NCBI GenBank assembly: GCA_035646975.1
Contig: DASROJ010000021.1
Location: forward strand, 1 to 7,945
Direction: 5' to 3'
Origin: DASROJ01 sp035646975
Lineage (GTDB): Bacteria; Acidobacteriota; Polarisedimenticolia; JACPZX01; DASXTC01
Length of the DNA stretch: 7,945 nt
In this document: positions 5,791 through 7,945 of the stretch, piece by piece
How the letters are laid out: the number at the start of each line of letters is the position of its first letter
Position numbering within the stretch: the stretch's first letter is position 1
Translations under genes and position numbers: made by a program
Notes under the pieces: generated by a model
The model's input: only the letters and a program-made list of their open reading frames with translations
Database searches by the model: none
Told to the model about the DNA's origin: nothing

Positions 5791-6457
5791 GCGCGGACGC
5801 CAGGTCGGCCAGGCTGGCGAACGAGCCGGCGGTCAGGCCGCGGCGATCCAGTTGCACCGCGCCCAGGCCCGCGCGCCGCGCCCCCTCCACGTCGTCCGTG
5901 AAGTTGTCTCCGACCATCAGGATGCTGCCGGGCGCGAGCCCCAGGCGGCCCGCCGCGTGCGTGTAGAGCCGGGGGTCAGGCTTGAGCAGGCCGCAATCGG
6001 AAGAAAGACAGATGTCATCCACCAGCGCGGCGAGCCCCTCGCGCTCGATGAAGTCGAGATCGAACGACTGCGTGTTGGAGAGGATGCCCAGCCGGTAGCG
6101 CCTGCCGCCGTCGTGAAACTCCCGCAGGCTGCGCAGCGCCGGCAGCGCGTCGGACGCGAGACGGCTCCGGTTGGAGGCCTCGCCCCAGAGCAGGATGAGG
6201 TCGCGCCTCGTGGTGCCGGCGGAGATATCGCGTCCCGTCGCCTGAGCGATGGCATCGATCGCCTCGCTGATCCCCGAGAGCCGTCGTGTCATGATGGCTC
6301 GCTCGATCTGCCTGCGCCAGTCCGGCGCCGCGTCGAGCCCGAAGGCATTGGCCAGCGCGGCGATCGGATTGGGATGAAAATCCGTGTAGACGAGGGTGTT
6401 CCACAGATCGAACATCACGCCGTTGATGGATGCGGCTTCCAGAGCGGGGTGTTGCAT
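5744..6457 (-). CDS. HAD-superfamily hydrolase with DxW motif I
   Basis: The 237-aa cytoplasmic protein has a Rossmannoid HAD core with a helical cap (about 25-115, C1 type). Motif I is VMFDLWNTLVYTD (nucleophile D17, T21), motif II is ILSNTQ (S127), motif III is LLKPDP (K159), and motif IV is VGDNFTDDVEGARRAG (D184, D189). The second aspartate of the usual DxD, the general acid/base of HAD phosphatases, is replaced by W19. DxW variants occur in the FDLWxTL-type subgroup, and haloacid dehalogenases have DxY, so phosphatase activity is not certain. The substrate is unknown; family relatives include phosphoglycolate phosphatase-like and dehalogenase-like enzymes. The ATG at 6457 was chosen as the only start that keeps the first beta-strand; the longer open frame upstream runs antisense to a signal peptide. 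It lacks a clear Shine-Dalgarno, and its start codon overlaps that of the divergent SpoIID gene. Confidence 0.9.
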   Translation of the reverse strand: MQHPALEAASINGVMFDLWNTLVYTDFHPNPIAALANAFGLDAAPDWRRQIERAIMTRRLSGISEAIDAIAQATGRDISAGTTRRDLILLWGEASNRSRLASDALPALRSLREFHDGGRRYRLGILSNTQSFDLDFIEREGLAALVDDICLSSDCGLLKPDPRLYTHAAGRLGLAPGSILMVGDNFTDDVEGARRAGLGAVQLDRRGLTAGSFASLADLASALTGRLSAGADSNGRA

Positions 6458-7945
6458 GCGTCTTGAGCATATCGTGGCCGGGACCTTCCTGTCAGCCGCT
6501 GCCGCGGTTCTTGTCGTCGCCCAGGCCGCCGCCGCGGAAACACCGCGAACCCGCCTGGGTCCCCTGGGTGAGCGACCGCGTGGCGGCGGCAGGGTCACCC
6601 TGAACCTGAAGAGCCCCACCGCGCGCATCGGCCTGACCGGCGACGATCGGATACTGTCGCTGGATTCGGCGGGCGGCCTTTACATCGTGGATCGCGACAC
6701 CGGCCGCGATGTCTGGAAGCACATACACAAGGGTCCGGTCCGCATCGTGCTGGAGCGGGGCGGTGCGCCCGAATCGTCGCCGATTTACCGGGTCCAGGTG
6801 GCGTCGCTGGCCAGCCAGGAGGAAGCCGAGGCGCTCAAAGCCAGGCTCGAGACACAGACCGGCGAGGTCGCCCTGGTGACGCGCAACCCCGACCGGAAGG
6901 CGTGGCGCGTGCGGGTGGGACAGCGGGCGTCGCGCGAGGAGATCAAGCAGGTCGAAGACAAGCTGCGGGACCTGGGGTACAACGAGATCTGGGTCGTGCC
7001 GGAAGGAGGGCCCGCGGGGCGGGAGTCGAAACTGCGGCTGGTCGATCAGGACTACAACGACATGTTGACGAGCTCGAAGGCTCTGCTGGTTCTTCCGGCG
7101 GCCGAGGGCAGGCCGCTCAAGCTGGCCGACCAGCCTTACCGCGGCGTGTTCGAGGTGCTCCTGACACGCCAGCGCGAGCTCCAGGCCGTCAACATTCTCA
7201 ATGTCGAAGACTATCTCCGGGGAGTCGTGCCGAAGGAGCTGGGCCCCACCCTCTACCCGGAGCTCGAGGCGCTCAAGGCGCAGGCGGTGGCCGCGCGCAC
7301 CTATCTGGAGGCGAACCGGGGACAGTTCGACGAGGATGGATACGACATCTGCGACTCGGCGCGCTGCCAGGTCTACGGCGGTCTGTCCGCCGAACACCCG
7401 CTTTCCGATTTCGCGGTGGAACAGACCGACGGCACCATCGCCACGTTCGAGGGCCGACCCATCAACGCGCTGTACACGGCGACCTGCGGCGGCCACACCG
7501 AGGATCTGAAAAACGTCTTCAAGGAGATGGAGGGACCCTACCTCAAGGGTGTCGACTGCTACGCCGACGAGGCCGGGCTGGTGGCGGCACGCCGGACGCT
7601 GAAGGGGGCCTGGGGCGGCTCGCCGGTCACGCTGCCGGGCGGCGAGCGGATCGATGAGGCGGTCTCGATGCTCGAGGCGCTCGGGGTGCTCACGCCATCC
7701 GAAACGACTCCGCAGTTCCTGGCGGGCTTTCCCACCTCGGCTGAAACGGGTGGATGGACCACCCGAACTCTCAAGGCCGCCGGAAAGCGGGTTCCCGCGG
7801 GATTCGACCCGGCGCGCGAGCCGCGGGACGTGGCGGCGCTGGCCGATTACCTGATCGGGGCGTTCGAGTGGTCCGAGCGGATCGGGCTGTTGATCGATCC
7901 ACGGGACCTTCCGGCATTTCTCGGCGCTTCTCCGCTGGAGGCCAC
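6456..7945 (+). CDS. Secreted SPOR + SpoIID/LytB-domain peptidoglycan-active protein (partial, runs off right edge)
   Basis: The frame is open from ATG 6456 to the window end (496 codons, no stop). An N-terminal Sec signal peptide (hydrophobic about 10-27, likely cleaved at AAA/ETP) sends it to the periplasm. Residues 57-100 form a beta-rich lead like that of SpoIID proteins. Residues about 110-181 (YRVQVASLASQEEA to NEIWVV) are a SPOR domain, which in characterised proteins binds denuded glycan strands. Residues about 226-350 are the SpoIID core, with NVEDYLRGVVPKE (E261 aligns with the catalytic glutamate of B. subtilis SpoIID) and EALKAQAVAARTYL; SARCQVYGG and TCGGHTED follow with C299, C304, C344 and H347, possible metal ligands. 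Likely roles are glycan-strand cleavage (lytic transglycosylase) or amidase enhancement as in LytB. The C-terminal part is unassigned. An in-frame ATG at 6426 is possible, but 6456 gives the better signal peptide; GGGGTG five bases upstream is a moderate ribosome site. Confidence 0.9.
   Translation, partial: MRLEHIVAGTFLSAAAAVLVVAQAAAAETPRTRLGPLGERPRGGGRVTLNLKSPTARIGLTGDDRILSLDSAGGLYIVDRDTGRDVWKHIHKGPVRIVLERGGAPESSPIYRVQVASLASQEEAEALKARLETQTGEVALVTRNPDRKAWRVRVGQRASREEIKQVEDKLRDLGYNEIWVVPEGGPAGRESKLRLVDQDYNDMLTSSKALLVLPAAEGRPLKLADQPYRGVFEVLLTRQRELQAVNILNVEDYLRGVVPKELGPTLYPELEALKAQAVAARTYLEANRGQFDEDGYDICDSARCQVYGGLSAEHPLSDFAVEQTDGTIATFEGRPINALYTATCGGHTEDLKNVFKEMEGPYLKGVDCYADEAGLVAARRTLKGAWGGSPVTLPGGERIDEAVSMLEALGVLTPSETTPQFLAGFPTSAETGGWTTRTLKAAGKRVPAGFDPAREPRDVAALADYLIGAFEWSERIGLLIDPRDLPAFLGASPLEA
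6466..6495 (-). promoter_or_regulatory. Candidate near-leaderless promoter for the HAD gene
   Basis: On the minus strand CTGACA (6495-6490) and TATGCT (6471-6466) are spaced by 18 bp, with five of six and four of six matches to consensus. Predicted transcription would begin near 6459, only about 2 nt before the ATG, which fits the missing Shine-Dalgarno. The site lies wholly inside the signal-peptide coding region of the divergent gene. It is a pattern match only. Confidence 0.35.

Noticed and set aside
6458..6628. N-terminal extension of the HAD protein up to 6628
   Set aside because: It adds 57 Arg/Ala-rich residues before the normal HAD first strand and lies antisense to a clear signal peptide.
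6492..7496. Minus-strand open frame (334 codons) opposite the SpoIID-domain gene
   Set aside because: The plus strand encodes signal peptide, SPOR and SpoIID motifs in one continuous frame; the antisense frame has no motif and a biased composition.

Overview
The window is ordinary-looking, GC-rich chromosomal DNA (by eye about two thirds G+C). The organism is a Gram-negative-type bacterium. The third-position GC bias, the SPOR+SpoIID/LytB secreted protein, the aminopeptidase-P-like M24 enzyme and the two-repeat hypothetical protein together resemble Acidobacteriota or a neighbouring soil/sediment lineage, but no rRNA or marker gene here proves this. I see no phage, transposon, CRISPR, tRNA or rRNA, and no strong candidate for a wholly new system. 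The unusual signals lie mostly in regulatory and junction architecture.

Layout: (1) at the left edge, the 5' end of a minus-strand gene for an exported protein; (2) a 313-bp intergenic stretch; (3) a plus-strand proton-coupled oligopeptide (POT/PTR2) transporter; (4) converging on it, a minus-strand two-gene unit with a duplicated small beta-barrel-like hypothetical protein first and an M24 metallopeptidase (aminopeptidase P/prolidase type) second; (5) divergent from that unit, a plus-strand 12-TM MFS_3-type exporter; (6) plus-strand folB (dihydroneopterin aldolase) behind a good sigma70-type promoter and a leader holding a six-copy 12-bp degenerate tandem repeat; (7) converging on folB with a 47-bp 3' overlap, a minus-strand HAD-superfamily hydrolase with a DxW catalytic motif; (8) starting from the same CATG as the HAD gene but on the plus strand, a secreted SPOR + SpoIID/LytB peptidoglycan-active protein that runs off the right edge.

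Functional links: the peptide transporter and M24 peptidase are convergent neighbours that could act one after the other (peptide uptake, then proline-peptide cleavage), though they are not co-transcribed. The MFS exporter, FolB, HAD enzyme and SpoIID protein have no obvious shared pathway. Points most worth a second look: the phased 12-bp repeat ahead of folB, the overlapping divergent start codons at 6455-6458 with a possible near-leaderless HAD promoter, the face-to-face promoters between the hypothetical gene and the MFS gene, the hairpin that encloses both stop codons at 2085-2112, and the internal duplication in the hypothetical protein.
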